Assembly (NCBI RefSeq): GCF_018070575.1 | Contig: NZ_JAGPXN010000008.1 | Span: 186,001 to 250,000, forward strand | Source of the DNA: Micromonospora sp. C31 | GTDB lineage: Bacteria > Actinomycetota > Actinomycetes > Mycobacteriales > Micromonosporaceae | Reading direction: 5' to 3' | DNA length: 64,000 bases | Shown here: positions 7,528-15,839 of the stretch, in pieces | Position numbering within the stretch: the first letter of the stretch is position 1 | Layout of the letters: each line of letters opens with the position of its first letter | The notes under the pieces: generated by a model | What the model saw: only the letters and a program-made list of their open reading frames with translations | Told to the model about the DNA's origin: nothing | Database searches by the model: none | Translations under genes and position numbers: made by a program

Positions 7528-9552
7528 TCAGCGGGGCGCGCCCAGCGGGGAGGGCACCAGGTTCACGTCGTCCAGGTTCACGTACATGATCCGGTGACCG
7601 AACTGGATCTGCACGTACCTGTTGTCGCCGCGGACGACCGTCCGGTCACCCGGGGCGGAGCCGTCGAAGGTGACGGCCCGGTAGTACTCGCCGGGGAGCA
7701 GGTTGCCGACGGCGTACCGCTGGCCGGCCGAGAGGGTGTACTGCAGCGGTGAGATCGCCTGGTACGGCACACCCTCCGGGTATGCGGCCTGCTCCGGGTA
7801 GGCGCGACCGTACACCGGGATGGTGGTCTTGCCGGCCTTCGGGGTGGCGACCAGGCCGACAGACCACTTGGCGGTCCGGGCACCGGCGGGGTTGTGGAAC
7901 CACGCCTTCTGGCCGAGGTACCAGATCGCGGTCCAGTCGCCCCGCACCTCGGCCAGCGCGTACGTCTGTCCGGCCGAGACCCGGGCGCCGTGGTCGGAGA
8001 CGTACGTGGTGTTCGGGGTGCCGTCGGGCCGCAGTGCGATGTCGTTGACCAGCGGTGCGTCGTGGCTCGGCGCGTTGTGCAGGAACAGCGCCGAGGAGCC
8101 GCGCAGCGGGCAGGGGGCGGTCGCCGGGGGCGGGTTCGGCACGCCCGGGGGCTGCCGGTTGCAGCCGGTGAACGGCGGCTGGTTGGTGGCGAAGTCGGGG
8201 TCGATGGTGACGAGCCCGGTGCGGTGCGTGCCGGTCGAGAAGAACGGCGCCTTGAGCAGGTCGAAGTAGTGCGACCAGTTCCAGTACGGACCCGGGTCCC
8301 AGTGCATGCCGCGCACGGTCGAGGCGACGGTGCCGGGGACGTTGTCGTGGCCGATGATGTGGTCGCGGTCGAGCGGGATGTCGTACGCCCGCGCCAGGTG
8401 GCGGACCAGCTTGGCGGAGGTGCGGTACATCGCCTCGGTGTACCAGGTGCCGTGCCCCGCGAAGCCCTCGTGCTCGAGGCCGATGGACTTGGCGTTCACG
8501 TACCAGTTGCCGGCGTGCCAGCCGACGTCCTTGGTCTTGATGTGCTGGGCGATGTGGCCGTCCACCGAGCGCAGCGTGTAGTGCCAGCCCACCCGCCTCG
8601 GGTTCTTGACCAGGTCGACGCTGGGACCGAAGTAGCCCTCGGTGTCGTGGATGACGATGTACTCGATCTTCTGCTGGGCGGGCCGGTTCCCCAGGTCGTG
8701 GTTGCCGTAGTCGCCCAGGGTGGGGCCGTAGTTCTCGTACGGGGCCGGGATCCACTCGCAGGAGATGTCGCTCGGGCACTCGAGCCCGTCGGGCCGGGCG
8801 AGCTTGCGCAGGCGCAGCCGGTCCAGCCAGGAGCGCTCCGGCCGGACCGCGCTGCCGGCCAGCGTGACCCGCTGCCCGTCGTCGGTCACCCGGCTGTCGC
8901 CGGTGGCGATGGTGGCGTACACCTCGTTGGCGAAGGCCGCCGCGGCGTCGGCGCTGTCCGCGCCGGAGTACCGGGCCACGGCGCCGTACCAGGTCCCGGG
9001 GTCGGTGCCGGCGCCAACCGGGGCGCCGATCTCCTTCTGGTACGCGGCCAGCAGCGCCGCGCCGCCCCGGATGTTCGCCGTGACGTCCGTCCGCAGCGCC
9101 TCCTCGCTGGCACCGGTCAGTTCCGCGGCGGCGTCGAGGGTCCGTAGTGCGGCCTCGGCGGGCGGCGGTGCGGCCGGCGGCTCGTGGGCCTCGGCAAGGG
9201 ACCGGCGGGAGTCGTCGCCGCGCGGGTCCTCGGTGCCCTCGTCGTGGTGGGTGCCACCGGAGAGGGCGGCGACGTGCTCGGCGTCGGTGAGGTGCATCGG
9301 TCCGTAGCCGCCGCTGGTGCTCGGCGTGCCGGCGTTGGTGTCCCAGCGGGACTGCAGGTAGGAGACCCCGAGCAGGACGCTCTCCGGCACGCCGTACTCG
9401 GCCGCCGCGGCGGCGTACTGCTGCTGCCGGTCGGTCGTCGGCGCTGCTGCGGCGGCGGATCCGGCGGCGGTGAGCGGCGTCGCCGCCAGGGCGGCGGCCA
9501 CGGCGGCGGCCAGCAGGACGCGTCTGCTCCTCGATGTCGCTGACAGGTGCAT
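7528..9552 (-). CDS. secreted N-acetylmuramoyl-L-alanine amidase
   Basis: An extracellular zinc amidase of the Amidase_2/PGRP fold, cutting the bond between MurNAc and the peptide stem. ATG 9552 (MHLSATSRSRR) follows a GGGGGT ribosome site and starts a clear signal peptide ending near AAGSAAAAAP. Residues of about 40-230 form a helical region resembling a lytic-transglycosylase-like or substrate-sensing module (YGVPESVLLGVSYLQSRW). The amidase core runs from YIVIHDTEGYF through WHYTLRSVDG, SIGLEHEGF and HIIGHDNVPG, giving the zinc His residues. The last 250 residues hold SH3-like repeats, seen in WTAIWYLGQKAWFHNP. At 674 residues it is a large multidomain member, in its own transcription unit. 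Confidence 0.9.
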   Translation of the reverse strand: MHLSATSRSRRVLLAAAVAAALAATPLTAAGSAAAAAPTTDRQQQYAAAAAEYGVPESVLLGVSYLQSRWDTNAGTPSTSGGYGPMHLTDAEHVAALSGGTHHDEGTEDPRGDDSRRSLAEAHEPPAAPPPAEAALRTLDAAAELTGASEEALRTDVTANIRGGAALLAAYQKEIGAPVGAGTDPGTWYGAVARYSGADSADAAAAFANEVYATIATGDSRVTDDGQRVTLAGSAVRPERSWLDRLRLRKLARPDGLECPSDISCEWIPAPYENYGPTLGDYGNHDLGNRPAQQKIEYIVIHDTEGYFGPSVDLVKNPRRVGWHYTLRSVDGHIAQHIKTKDVGWHAGNWYVNAKSIGLEHEGFAGHGTWYTEAMYRTSAKLVRHLARAYDIPLDRDHIIGHDNVPGTVASTVRGMHWDPGPYWNWSHYFDLLKAPFFSTGTHRTGLVTIDPDFATNQPPFTGCNRQPPGVPNPPPATAPCPLRGSSALFLHNAPSHDAPLVNDIALRPDGTPNTTYVSDHGARVSAGQTYALAEVRGDWTAIWYLGQKAWFHNPAGARTAKWSVGLVATPKAGKTTIPVYGRAYPEQAAYPEGVPYQAISPLQYTLSAGQRYAVGNLLPGEYYRAVTFDGSAPGDRTVVRGDNRYVQIQFGHRIMYVNLDDVNLVPSPLGAPR

Positions 9553-9794
9553 CAGACCCCCAGTTCGGGCGGGCAAAGGTGGGGCCACCTTCGCCCCGTC
9601 CGCCACCTCTGGTCAATACCTTTCTGTCAGACACTTCAGGAGGAAGAAAATCTTCGTCCTCCGGGTTGCGGATTCGTTTGGCCATGTTGAGTACGGAGTG
9701 TCACCGCGGCGAGGGTTGCGGATCGATAACGGTCGTCTCTACTCTGGTCATTCGTCGGCCGGTGACAATCCGTCCAGCCAGGGCGGTGACGGTC
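9553..9794. other. divergent promoter region between amidase and riboswitch
   Basis: About 240 bases, AT-richer than the surroundings. It contains an imperfect hairpin around 9638-9662 (GGAGGA to TCCTCC) and a plausible forward promoter, with TTGCGG near 9715 and TACTCT near 9740, which would transcribe the riboswitch leader. Confidence 0.4.
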
Positions 9795-9920
9795 CGACAC
9801 CGCCGAGTCGCTCCCGAGCGAGCCGGGGACCCAGGTACCCCCGGGGTGAATCCGCAGTCCCTGCGGTAGGGCGTCCCTTCCCGCCCGAACCCGTCAGCTA
9901 ACCCGGTAGGCGGTCCGGAA
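9795..9920 (+). promoter_or_regulatory. c-di-AMP (ydaO/yuaA) riboswitch
   Basis: The leader matches the ydaO class. An outer helix pairs ACCGCC (9799-9804) with GGCGGT (9909-9914). The 5' half carries GAGCCGGGGACCCAGG and GGGGTGAATCCGC, and the 3' half the hallmark CCGAACCCGTCAGCTAACCC and GGTAGG. In actinobacteria this class sits before cell-wall hydrolase genes, and c-di-AMP binding generally shuts expression off. The next gene is an NlpC/P60 hydrolase starting at 9939, so peptidoglycan cleavage here should respond to c-di-AMP. Assignment is by motif recognition only. Confidence 0.93.
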
Positions 9921-9938
9921 GAAGGAGTACGGAGCCCG

Positions 9939-10979
9939 GTGGCACACCATGCCCTGCGGCCACCGTCGGCCCGGTCGGCCCTCGCCGACCCGGCGACGGC
10001 TGCGCCGCGCCCACGCTGGTACCGCTGCACCACCGCCCTCGCCGCCCTCGCCGCGATCGCCGTCGTCCTGACCGGCGGCGCCACGGCGGCCCACGCCGAA
10101 CCGACGGTCGCCGAGATCGAGCGGCAGATCGACGAGGACTGGAACAAGCTCGAACCGGTCATCGAACGGCACAACGCCACCCGACAGGACCTGGTCGCCA
10201 GGCGGAAGCAGGCCGACGCGCTCGCCGCGCAGATCGGGCCGCTGGAGCGGCAGGTCGAGCAGGCGATGGAGAAGGTGGGCGCGCTGGCCGTGCGCGCCTA
10301 CAAGGGTGAGAACGTCTCCGTCGTCAACGCCCTGCTGGGCAGCCGCTCGCCCAGCGAGACGGTCGCGCAGCTCGAACTGCTCGACCGGTTCGCCCAGCAC
10401 CAGCAGCAGGACGTACGACAGGTCGCCGAGCTGCGCGACCGGCTGGCCGCGAAGAAGGCGCCGCTGGATGGGATGGTCGTCCAGCTCAGCCGCACCGAGG
10501 CCCAGCTCGCGGCGAAGAAGAAGCAGATCAACGCCGAGATCGACCGGTTGCAGAAGCTGCGGCTGCGCGTCTACGGCAACGGCGGCGGCGGGCCGCTGCG
10601 TCCCGCCCCCTGCCCCGCGAGCTACCCGGGCGGCGCGGCCGGCACCGCCGTGAAGTTCGCCTGTGCCCAGATCGGCAAGCCCTACGTCTGGGGCGCCGAG
10701 GGGCCGAGCTCGTACGACTGCTCCGGCCTGATGCTCGCCGCCTGGGCGAAGGCCGGGGTCTCGCTGCCGCACAACGCCGCCCAGCAGCGCCGGGCCACCG
10801 CCTCCGTCAGCCGGAGTGCACTGCGCCCGGGTGACCTGGTCTTCTACTACAGCGACCTGCACCACGTCGGCATGTACGTCGGCGGAGGCTGGGTGGTGCA
10901 CGCCTCCCGCGCCGGGGTGCCGATCAGGATGAAGAAGGTCGACGACGGCCCGATCCACAGCTACGGCCGACCCCGCTGA
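9939..10979 (+). CDS. secreted NlpC/P60 endopeptidase under c-di-AMP riboswitch
   Basis: A paralogue of the hydrolase at 6454 with the same plan. It has a signal peptide ending near AATAAHAEP, a coiled coil opened by TVAEIERQIDEDWNKLEPVI, then the catalytic domain. Cys261 sits in YDCSGLMLAAW, His309 in DLHHVGMYVG, and the third polar position in HASRAG. GTG 9939 starts the protein (VAHHALRPP), following AAGGAG. It is 346 residues long. The riboswitch directly upstream makes it a likely c-di-AMP-controlled cell-wall hydrolase. The repeat at 10982-11036 serves as its terminator. Confidence 0.92.
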   Translation: MAHHALRPPSARSALADPATAAPRPRWYRCTTALAALAAIAVVLTGGATAAHAEPTVAEIERQIDEDWNKLEPVIERHNATRQDLVARRKQADALAAQIGPLERQVEQAMEKVGALAVRAYKGENVSVVNALLGSRSPSETVAQLELLDRFAQHQQQDVRQVAELRDRLAAKKAPLDGMVVQLSRTEAQLAAKKKQINAEIDRLQKLRLRVYGNGGGGPLRPAPCPASYPGGAAGTAVKFACAQIGKPYVWGAEGPSSYDCSGLMLAAWAKAGVSLPHNAAQQRRATASVSRSALRPGDLVFYYSDLHHVGMYVGGGWVVHASRAGVPIRMKKVDDGPIHSYGRPR

Positions 10980-10981
10980 GA

Positions 10982-11036
10982 CGTTAGGAAGGGCCCCTTC
11001 CTAACGTCCTATGTATAGGAAGGGGCCCTTCCTAAC
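10982..11036. repeat. double-palindrome intergenic repeat (REP-like), bidirectional terminator
   Basis: Two adjacent hairpins: a perfect 12-base-arm palindrome at 10982-11006, and AGGAAGGGGCCCTTCCT at 11017-11033. Bases 11012-11036 are identical to 30796-30820, where a second copy lies between another convergent gene pair. It therefore looks like a dispersed repeat family used as terminator. Confidence 0.8.
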
Positions 11037-11066
11037 GCTCGACGATCGGGTCAGCGGGTCAGCGGG

Positions 11067-11645
11067 TCAGCGGGTCGGCCAGGTGCGCCAGTGCTGCCAG
11101 GAGCGGCTCGGGGTCGGGCCGCGCTGCCCCTGGTAGCGCGAGCCGTAGACGGCCGACCCGTACGGGTGCCGGGCCGGCGACGAGAGCCGGAAGATGCAGA
11201 GCTGGCCGATCTTCATGCCCGGCCAGAGGGTGATCGGTAGGTTGGCCACGTTGGACAACTCCAGGGTCACGTGGCCGGAGAAGCCCGGGTCGATGAAGCC
11301 CGCCGTGGAGTGGGTGAGCAGGCCGAGGCGGCCCAGGCTCGACTTGCCCTCCAGGCGGCCGGCGAGCTGGTCGCCGAGCGAGATCACCTCCAGCGTCGAG
11401 GCGAGCACGAACTCGCCCGGGTGCAGCACGTACGGCTCACCCGCCGGCACCTCGACCATCGACGTGAGGTCGTCCTGCTGCTGTGCGGGGTCGATGTGGG
11501 TGTAGAGGTGGTTGTTGAAGACCCGGAAGAGCTTGTCCAGGCGTACGTCGATGCTGGACGGTTGCACCAGCGCCGGCTCGAACGGCTCCAGCGCGAGCGT
11601 GCCCGCCTCGATCTCGGAGGCCAGGTCGCGGTCGGAGAGCAGCAT
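11067..11645 (-). CDS. dcd: dCTP deaminase
   Basis: Converts dCTP to dUTP in thymidylate supply; the actinobacterial form often also hydrolyses dUTP to dUMP. ATG 11645 begins [15 protein letters not shown], the standard start. The trimeric dUTPase fold is visible in [36 protein letters not shown] and [15 protein letters not shown], the last containing the catalytic Glu. The C-terminal [15 protein letters not shown] closes the active site. At 192 residues it has the usual length. It is a monocistronic unit, divergent from the PPOX gene at 11724. Confidence 0.96.
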   Translation of the reverse strand: MLLSDRDLASEIEAGTLALEPFEPALVQPSSIDVRLDKLFRVFNNHLYTHIDPAQQQDDLTSMVEVPAGEPYVLHPGEFVLASTLEVISLGDQLAGRLEGKSSLGRLGLLTHSTAGFIDPGFSGHVTLELSNVANLPITLWPGMKIGQLCIFRLSSPARHPYGSAVYGSRYQGQRGPTPSRSWQHWRTWPTR

Positions 11646-11723
11646 CCGCACACCTTAGCGAGCGACCCGCGTGACCTGCGTGTCGGAGTGTGCCTTCGTA
11701 CAATTGTTCGATAGAATGCCGGC

Positions 11724-12275
11724 ATGGCTTCCTGGTCCGAATTCGCCGCCGACGAGCCCCGCCTCGCCGACGGGATCCGCCTTCTCATGCAGCAGTACGG
11801 GCCGGGCTTCGGCTACCTGGCCACCGTCCGCGCCGACGGTGGTCCCCGGGTGCACCCGGTCTCCCCGGTGATCACCGACGAGGGGCTCTTCTGCTTCGTC
11901 GTCGACTCGCCCAAGCGGCGCGACCTGGAGCGCGACGGTCGCTACGCGCTGCACTCCTTCCCGCCGGAGGAGAGCGACGACGAAGCCTACGTCGCCGGCC
12001 ACGCCCGCCCGGTGACCGACGCGGCCCGGGTCGCCCGGCTGGCCCACAGCCACCGGGCCGCACCGCAGGTCGACTGGCGGGTCTTCGAGTTCACCGTCGA
12101 CGTGGCGATGCTGGCCCGTCGAGAGTCCGGCGTCGCGGGTGGCGCCGGCGAGGTGCACGGCCGGCCCGCCGTCCAGGTGTGGCTCGACCCCGGCGCGGCC
12201 GCCGCCGGCACCGCCGTGCTGCCCGAGACGCGGTCGGGGAGCGCTGGCGGACACGCCGCCCGCCCGGCCGCCTGA
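11724..12275 (+). CDS. pyridoxamine 5'-phosphate oxidase-family protein
   Basis: A split-barrel flavin or F420 binding protein of unknown substrate. The fold shows in GFGYLATVRADGGPRVHPVSPVI, followed by LFCFVVDSPKRRDLERDGRYALHSF, the usual first half of PPOX-like proteins. The Ala/Gly-rich C-terminus is not conserved. At 183 residues it is typical. ATG 11724 is the only reasonable start, and a hairpin terminator follows at once. True PdxH activity is unlikely without its signature residues. Confidence 0.75.
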   Translation: MASWSEFAADEPRLADGIRLLMQQYGPGFGYLATVRADGGPRVHPVSPVITDEGLFCFVVDSPKRRDLERDGRYALHSFPPEESDDEAYVAGHARPVTDAARVARLAHSHRAAPQVDWRVFEFTVDVAMLARRESGVAGGAGEVHGRPAVQVWLDPGAAAAGTAVLPETRSGSAGGHAARPAA

Positions 12276-12280
12276 GCCGC

Positions 12281-12322
12281 GGTGTGGCGCCCCGGGCCAT
12301 CCCCCGCCCGGGGCGCCACACC
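12281..12322 (+). terminator. hairpin terminator of the PPOX gene
   Basis: A perfect 17-base stem (arms 12281-12297 and 12306-12322) six bases after the PPOX stop codon. Confidence 0.85.
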
Positions 12323-12366
12323 GTGACGACCGTCCCGCTCCCGCTTGCAACCCGGCCGCGCACACG

Positions 12367-12401
12367 CCGGTGCCGGCCCCGTCGAGCGAGGCCGGCACCG
12401 G
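12367..12401 (-). terminator. hairpin terminator of the metalloprotease gene
   Basis: Arms CCGGTGCCGGCC and GGCCGGCACCGG (12 bases, perfect) with an 11-base loop, just downstream of the M43 protease on the minus strand. Confidence 0.75.
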
Positions 12402-12419
12402 TGCGGTCGTACGGCGGAA

Positions 12420-13406
12420 CTACGCCGCGCGGTACGCGTTCCAGGCGGTCAGCATGCGGCTGGCCTGCCCGGCGGTGAACTGGTACATGCAGGAGTCGTA
12501 GCTGTAGTCCATGAAGTTGGTGATCGGGTCGACGCCCGGCGCGGTGCAGGTGTCCCGGCCGGTCGGGCAGCCGGAGGCCGGCGACGCCTCGGCGGCGGTG
12601 TCGCTGACGCTGTCGCCCGAGCCGGAGCAGCCGCCCTGGAAGGTGTGGTAGAGGTTCAGCCAGTGGCCGACCTCGTGGGTGCCCGTGTCGCCCTGGTTGT
12701 AGTTGGTGGCGGTGCCGCCCGGCAGCGACTCACTCAGCACGACGACGCCGTCCATGCTGTTGAGCTTCCGGGTCGGGAAGGTCGCCCAGCCGAGCAGACT
12801 GTCGCTCAGCTCGCCCAGGTAGAGGTTGAGGGTGTTCTTGCCGCCCGTACGCAGGGAGGTCTTCATCGACCGCTCCGCCGACGAGCCCTGCACGATCGGG
12901 TACCAGGACGGGTTCGTCACCCGGTTGATCTTCTGGAGCTGGAAGCTGAACGCGGTGGACGCGCCGCCGGTCGCCCCGCTGAACGACTGGTTCAGCACGC
13001 TGATCTGCGAGTTGATCATCGAGTCGGGGATGTTGCCGCCGGCCCGGGTGCTGTTCTCCTGGATCACGTGCACCACCACGGGGATGGTGACGCTGGCCGC
13101 CATCGTGGTGGCGCCGGCGCCGGCGCGGAACCGGCCCCGCTCGCGCAGCGCGGCGGCCAGGTCGGCCTCGCGCTCGCGGGTCTCCGCGAGGGTCAGCTCG
13201 TTCGGCTCGTGCTTGGCCCCGCCGCCCGGCTTGGTGCGGGCGTCCGAGTGGACGTCGGCCGGCTCGACGCAGACCTCGCCCGGGGCGGCGGAGAAGGCCG
13301 AAGCGGCCGGCACGACGCCGACGGCGGCGGTGCTGAGCAGCAGCGCGAGGGTCGTCGACGCGACGCCGGCCGTACGCCGGGTCAGCAGGTTGGGACGGAG
13401 TCCCAC
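12420..13406 (-). CDS. secreted M43 (pappalysin-like) zinc metalloprotease
   Basis: An extracellular endopeptidase of the M43/pappalysin group. GTG 13406 follows AGAGGTGG and begins a signal peptide (MGLRPNLLTRRTAGVASTTL...) ending near PAASAFSA. A propeptide-like stretch follows, then the catalytic domain starting at VTIPVVVHVIQENS. The zinc site is HEVGHWLNLYH (residues 244-254), fitting HExxHxxxxxH. The Met-turn is NFMDYS, and paired Cys residues in GGCSGSGDSVSDT and SGCPTGRDTC suggest disulfides. At 328 residues it matches the short secreted forms common in this group of bacteria. It is monocistronic. Confidence 0.93.
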   Translation of the reverse strand: MGLRPNLLTRRTAGVASTTLALLLSTAAVGVVPAASAFSAAPGEVCVEPADVHSDARTKPGGGAKHEPNELTLAETREREADLAAALRERGRFRAGAGATTMAASVTIPVVVHVIQENSTRAGGNIPDSMINSQISVLNQSFSGATGGASTAFSFQLQKINRVTNPSWYPIVQGSSAERSMKTSLRTGGKNTLNLYLGELSDSLLGWATFPTRKLNSMDGVVVLSESLPGGTATNYNQGDTGTHEVGHWLNLYHTFQGGCSGSGDSVSDTAAEASPASGCPTGRDTCTAPGVDPITNFMDYSYDSCMYQFTAGQASRMLTAWNAYRAA

Positions 13407-13723
13407 GGGCCCACCTCTTTCTGGCGGCGCGACAGGGGGTATGTCACGCCGTGGCTGAGAACGTTGGGCAGACGTTACAACTGATCGAAGGATTTGAGAA
13501 CGCCCATATGTTGCCGCGCTGAAACTTCTTCCTGGCGGCGGCGCGGCTGACGTCTGCTGGTGGGCGGCCGGCGGCCCGACGAGGTCGCCGCGAGGCCCCG
13601 GCGAGACCCTGGTGGGTTCACGCCCCTGCGGGGGCCGATCGCTGCCGAGGTCGGGACACCGGGGAGCGGCGGAGGGGTACCTGGGTGCACCGGCGTGACG
13701 ACTCAGGTACAGTGGTGCCGCCT
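13407..13723. other. divergent promoter region of protease and tRNA-Gly
   Basis: The protease side (13440-13530) is AT-richer. Towards the tRNA the DNA is GC-rich with no gene visible. A promoter for the tRNA is plausible, with TGCACC near 13686 and TACAGT at 13709-13714 separated by about 16 bases and ending ten bases before the tRNA. Confidence 0.45.
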
Positions 13724-13797
13724 GCGGGTGTAGTTCAATGGCAGAACATCAGCTTCCCAAGCTGACAGTGCGGGTTCGATTCCCGTCACCCGCTCCA
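13724..13797 (+). tRNA. tRNA-Gly, anticodon CCC
   Basis: A full cloverleaf: acceptor arms GCGGGTG and CACCCGC, D-loop TAGTTCAATGGCAGA, anticodon stem TCAGC/GCTGA with loop TTCCCAA (anticodon CCC, reading GGG), and T-arm GCGGGTTCGATTCCCGT. The CCA tail is encoded at 13795-13797. The mature part is 71 bases before CCA. Confidence 0.97.
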
Positions 13798-13800
13798 ACA

Positions 13801-13842
13801 CGAAGGCCCTGGCCAGGACGACAGTCCCGGTCAGGGCCTTCG
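13801..13842 (+). terminator. hairpin terminator after tRNA-Gly
   Basis: Arms CGAAGGCCCTG (13801-13811) and CAGGGCCTTCG (13832-13842), three bases after the tRNA. Confidence 0.75.
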
Positions 13843-14087
13843 ACGTCCACTGGACCCATGATCGTGTCTCGGGCCATCCACGGGCCACTACCGGCGCCGG
13901 GCCACGTCTCCGGCCGTCCCGTCGCCTGGGTCGCCATCCCGCTTCCGGTCCTTGCCCTTGGCCTTCGGCTTGCCGTGCCCTTTTCCGGCTTGCCTTCCGC
14001 GCCGGCTCCGCCGGCTTGCCCTCGGCCTTCCCGGGTCCCCCACACCACATTGGAGTTGACCGCCCCATTGCCGCCTACGCTGTCGAG

Positions 14088-14408
14088 GTGGATGCGGGCA
14101 GGGTGTGGCGGCTGTACCACCGGGGTGAGCTGGTCGGTGAGATCGACGAGCAGACTCGCGACTTCCCGTGGACGTACGGCAGGTTCCGTCCGCGGCCGGG
14201 GTTCGAGCCGCTACGTCCGCTCTTCGTCGCCCGGAACGCCGCCCTCGACACGGACGACGACGAGGCCATGATCCGGATCGACGACGACATCCGGGCCGCC
14301 CTCATCATGACCTACCCGGACGGCCGCCAGGTGGCCGAGTTTCTCTTGAGCATCGAGGGCGAAGAGGCGGGGTTCCGGTGGCTGGACGAGCCGTTCGAGG
14401 ACGGGTAG
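14088..14408 (+). CDS. small conserved-looking hypothetical protein
   Basis: Unknown function. The frame encodes VDAGRVWRLYHRGELVGEI, then PWTYGRFRPRPGFEPLRPLF, an acidic middle (DTDDDEAMIRIDDD), then YPDGRQVAEFLLSIEGEEAGFRW. This is a compact cytoplasmic beta-rich protein without membrane segments. GTG 14088 gives 106 residues; the frame is open back to 14016 but that part looks noncoding. No strong ribosome site is present, so the start is uncertain. I recall similar short proteins in related genomes without assigned roles. A 19-base near-repeat flanks it on both sides (13870 and 14411). Confidence 0.6.
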   Translation: MDAGRVWRLYHRGELVGEIDEQTRDFPWTYGRFRPRPGFEPLRPLFVARNAALDTDDDEAMIRIDDDIRAALIMTYPDGRQVAEFLLSIEGEEAGFRWLDEPFEDG

Positions 14409-14545
14409 GCCGGGCGATCCACGGGCCACAGCCGGGGTCGATTCAGGCCAACCGAGGCCCTTGGAGACGGCGCCGACCTTGGATGGCCGCCCCACGGGCG
14501 GATCTTGTGCGATGCCCCTCTGGAGGCGGCTGACGAGGGGTCGGG

Positions 14546-15283
14546 TCAGCCGGGGGTGAGGAGGCAGAACTCGTTGCCCTCCGGGTCTGCGAGGATGGTC
14601 CACGGGACATCGTCCTGGCCGAGGTCGATGACGGTGGCGCCGAGGGTTCGGATTCTGGCCGCTTCGGCCGCCAGGTCGTCACCCGGGTACGGGCGGATGT
14701 CGAGGTGGACGCGGTTCCACCCGGTCTTCACGTCGGGTGTGCGGAGGAACCGCAGGTATGGGCCGACGCCCTTGGCGGAGCGCAGCACAGCGTGGTGGTC
14801 GGTCACCTCGTGCAGGGTCCAGTCCGTGGCCTCGCCCCAGAAGCGGGCCATGGCTCGCGGATCCGCGCAGTCGACCACCACCGCGGCGATCGGCCCGGTG
14901 TCGCGGTAGAGCGGACGTGGGTCCAGGACGCAGAACTCGTTGCCCTCCGGGTCGGCCATGACCGTCCACGGGGCGTCGCCTTGGCCTACGTCGGCAGGTG
15001 TCGCGCCGAGTTCCTTGAGGCGCGTGACCATCTCCGCCTGCTGGGCCGCAGAGGCGGTGGCGAGGTCGACGTGCACGCGGTTCTTGACCGTCTTCGGTTC
15101 CGGGGAGACGATGAGGTCGAGGCAGACGGCGACGGGGTCGGGGTAGACAAAGCCCTCGGGTTCGAGGTTGGTCACGCCGGGTCCCTCGCTGGAGACTCCC
15201 CAGCCGAGCACCTTCGCCCAGAAGCCGCCGAGCGCCGAGTCGTCCCGAGCCTTCATGTTGATTTGAACGAGCCGGGTTGCCAT
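14546..15283 (-). CDS. two-domain VOC (glyoxalase/bleomycin-resistance fold) protein
   Basis: A vicinal-oxygen-chelate superfamily protein with two fused copies of a Glyoxalase_6-like domain. ATG 15283 begins MATRLVQINMKARDDSALGGF. Domain 1 covers about residues 1-120 and ends APWTVMADPEGNEFCVLDP. Domain 2 covers 125-245 and ends VPWTILADPEGNEFCLLTP, the same closing motif, so the halves are internal duplicates. The substrate is unknown; many such proteins are antibiotic-binding or metabolic enzymes. It is a single gene with no clear partners. Confidence 0.85.
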   Translation of the reverse strand: MATRLVQINMKARDDSALGGFWAKVLGWGVSSEGPGVTNLEPEGFVYPDPVAVCLDLIVSPEPKTVKNRVHVDLATASAAQQAEMVTRLKELGATPADVGQGDAPWTVMADPEGNEFCVLDPRPLYRDTGPIAAVVVDCADPRAMARFWGEATDWTLHEVTDHHAVLRSAKGVGPYLRFLRTPDVKTGWNRVHLDIRPYPGDDLAAEAARIRTLGATVIDLGQDDVPWTILADPEGNEFCLLTPG

Positions 15284-15406
15284 GCCGGCGATTTTAGGGG
15301 CCCGTCGAGATGCGGTGGTGCCCGAACCGGCCTGCGGGCAGTTCCTGGTGATCGCTCTGCGCTGAGTCCGGCGTCTTGCTTCGGCACCACCCCGCGCCAG
15401 TCGGTC

Positions 15407-15619
15407 ATGATCGGCAACAAGCTCGGCTACTGCCCTGCCCAATCAAGGCAGATGCTATGGGCAGTCGACGTGATCCTCACCGCGCCGGCCGGCACCGCAG
15501 GCATCGAACGCCTCTCCACGCCGGAGGCACGTGCGTTCGCCGACGAGCGGCGTGCCGAATACCTCGACGGCTACCGCGACGTCGTCGGCTTCGGTTGGCT
15601 GATCCTGGCGCCGGCCTGA
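15407..15619 (+). CDS. short orphan ORF, possibly a gene remnant
   Basis: An ATG at 15407 opens a 70-codon frame ending IERLSTPEARAFADERRAEYLDG, then YRDVVGFGWLILAPA. The second half reads like ordinary protein, with an amphipathic helix of Ala/Glu/Arg, while the start looks arbitrary. No family is recognised. It may be the tail of a deleted gene or a small protein starting at ATG 15452. There is no obvious ribosome site. Confidence 0.35.
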   Translation: MIGNKLGYCPAQSRQMLWAVDVILTAPAGTAGIERLSTPEARAFADERRAEYLDGYRDVVGFGWLILAPA

Positions 15620-15839
15620 CACCCGTACCGCTGCGCGCCGTCGACACCGCGGGGGTCCGACGGCGGCGAGGCCGCCGCGTGCGTGTGACGCCGCCCTGGA
15701 CCTACGGCCGGTCGGCCAGCGGCGAAGCCGCCGGATCCACCGGGGCCGACCGGCGGGCTCCGCCGGCAGGACGAGCCGCATGGGCTCGAGGCGTCGCAGG
15801 AGGGCCGGTCAGGTCGTACGGGCCGCCTACGCTCCCGCC

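Noticed and set aside
9599..9670. Possible start of another gene or small RNA around CAGGAGGAAGAAAATCTTCG
   Set aside because: The ribosome-site-like AGGAGG is part of an imperfect hairpin and no following frame codes convincingly.
7646..9685. 679-codon minus-strand frame starting MAKRIRNPEDEDFLPPEV in another frame over the amidase
   Set aside because: The first 30 residues look protein-like, but the remainder is Arg/Ala shadow and the amidase frame carries the signal peptide and zinc motifs.
13703..14068. Minus-strand ORF containing VTGIEPALSAWEADVLPL
   Set aside because: It is antisense to tRNA-Gly; this exact peptide type is a well-known spurious annotation over tRNA genes.
15289..15299. 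AT-rich GATTTTAGGGG stretch as an insertion scar
   Set aside because: It lies in the normal promoter position of the VOC gene and has no flanking duplication.
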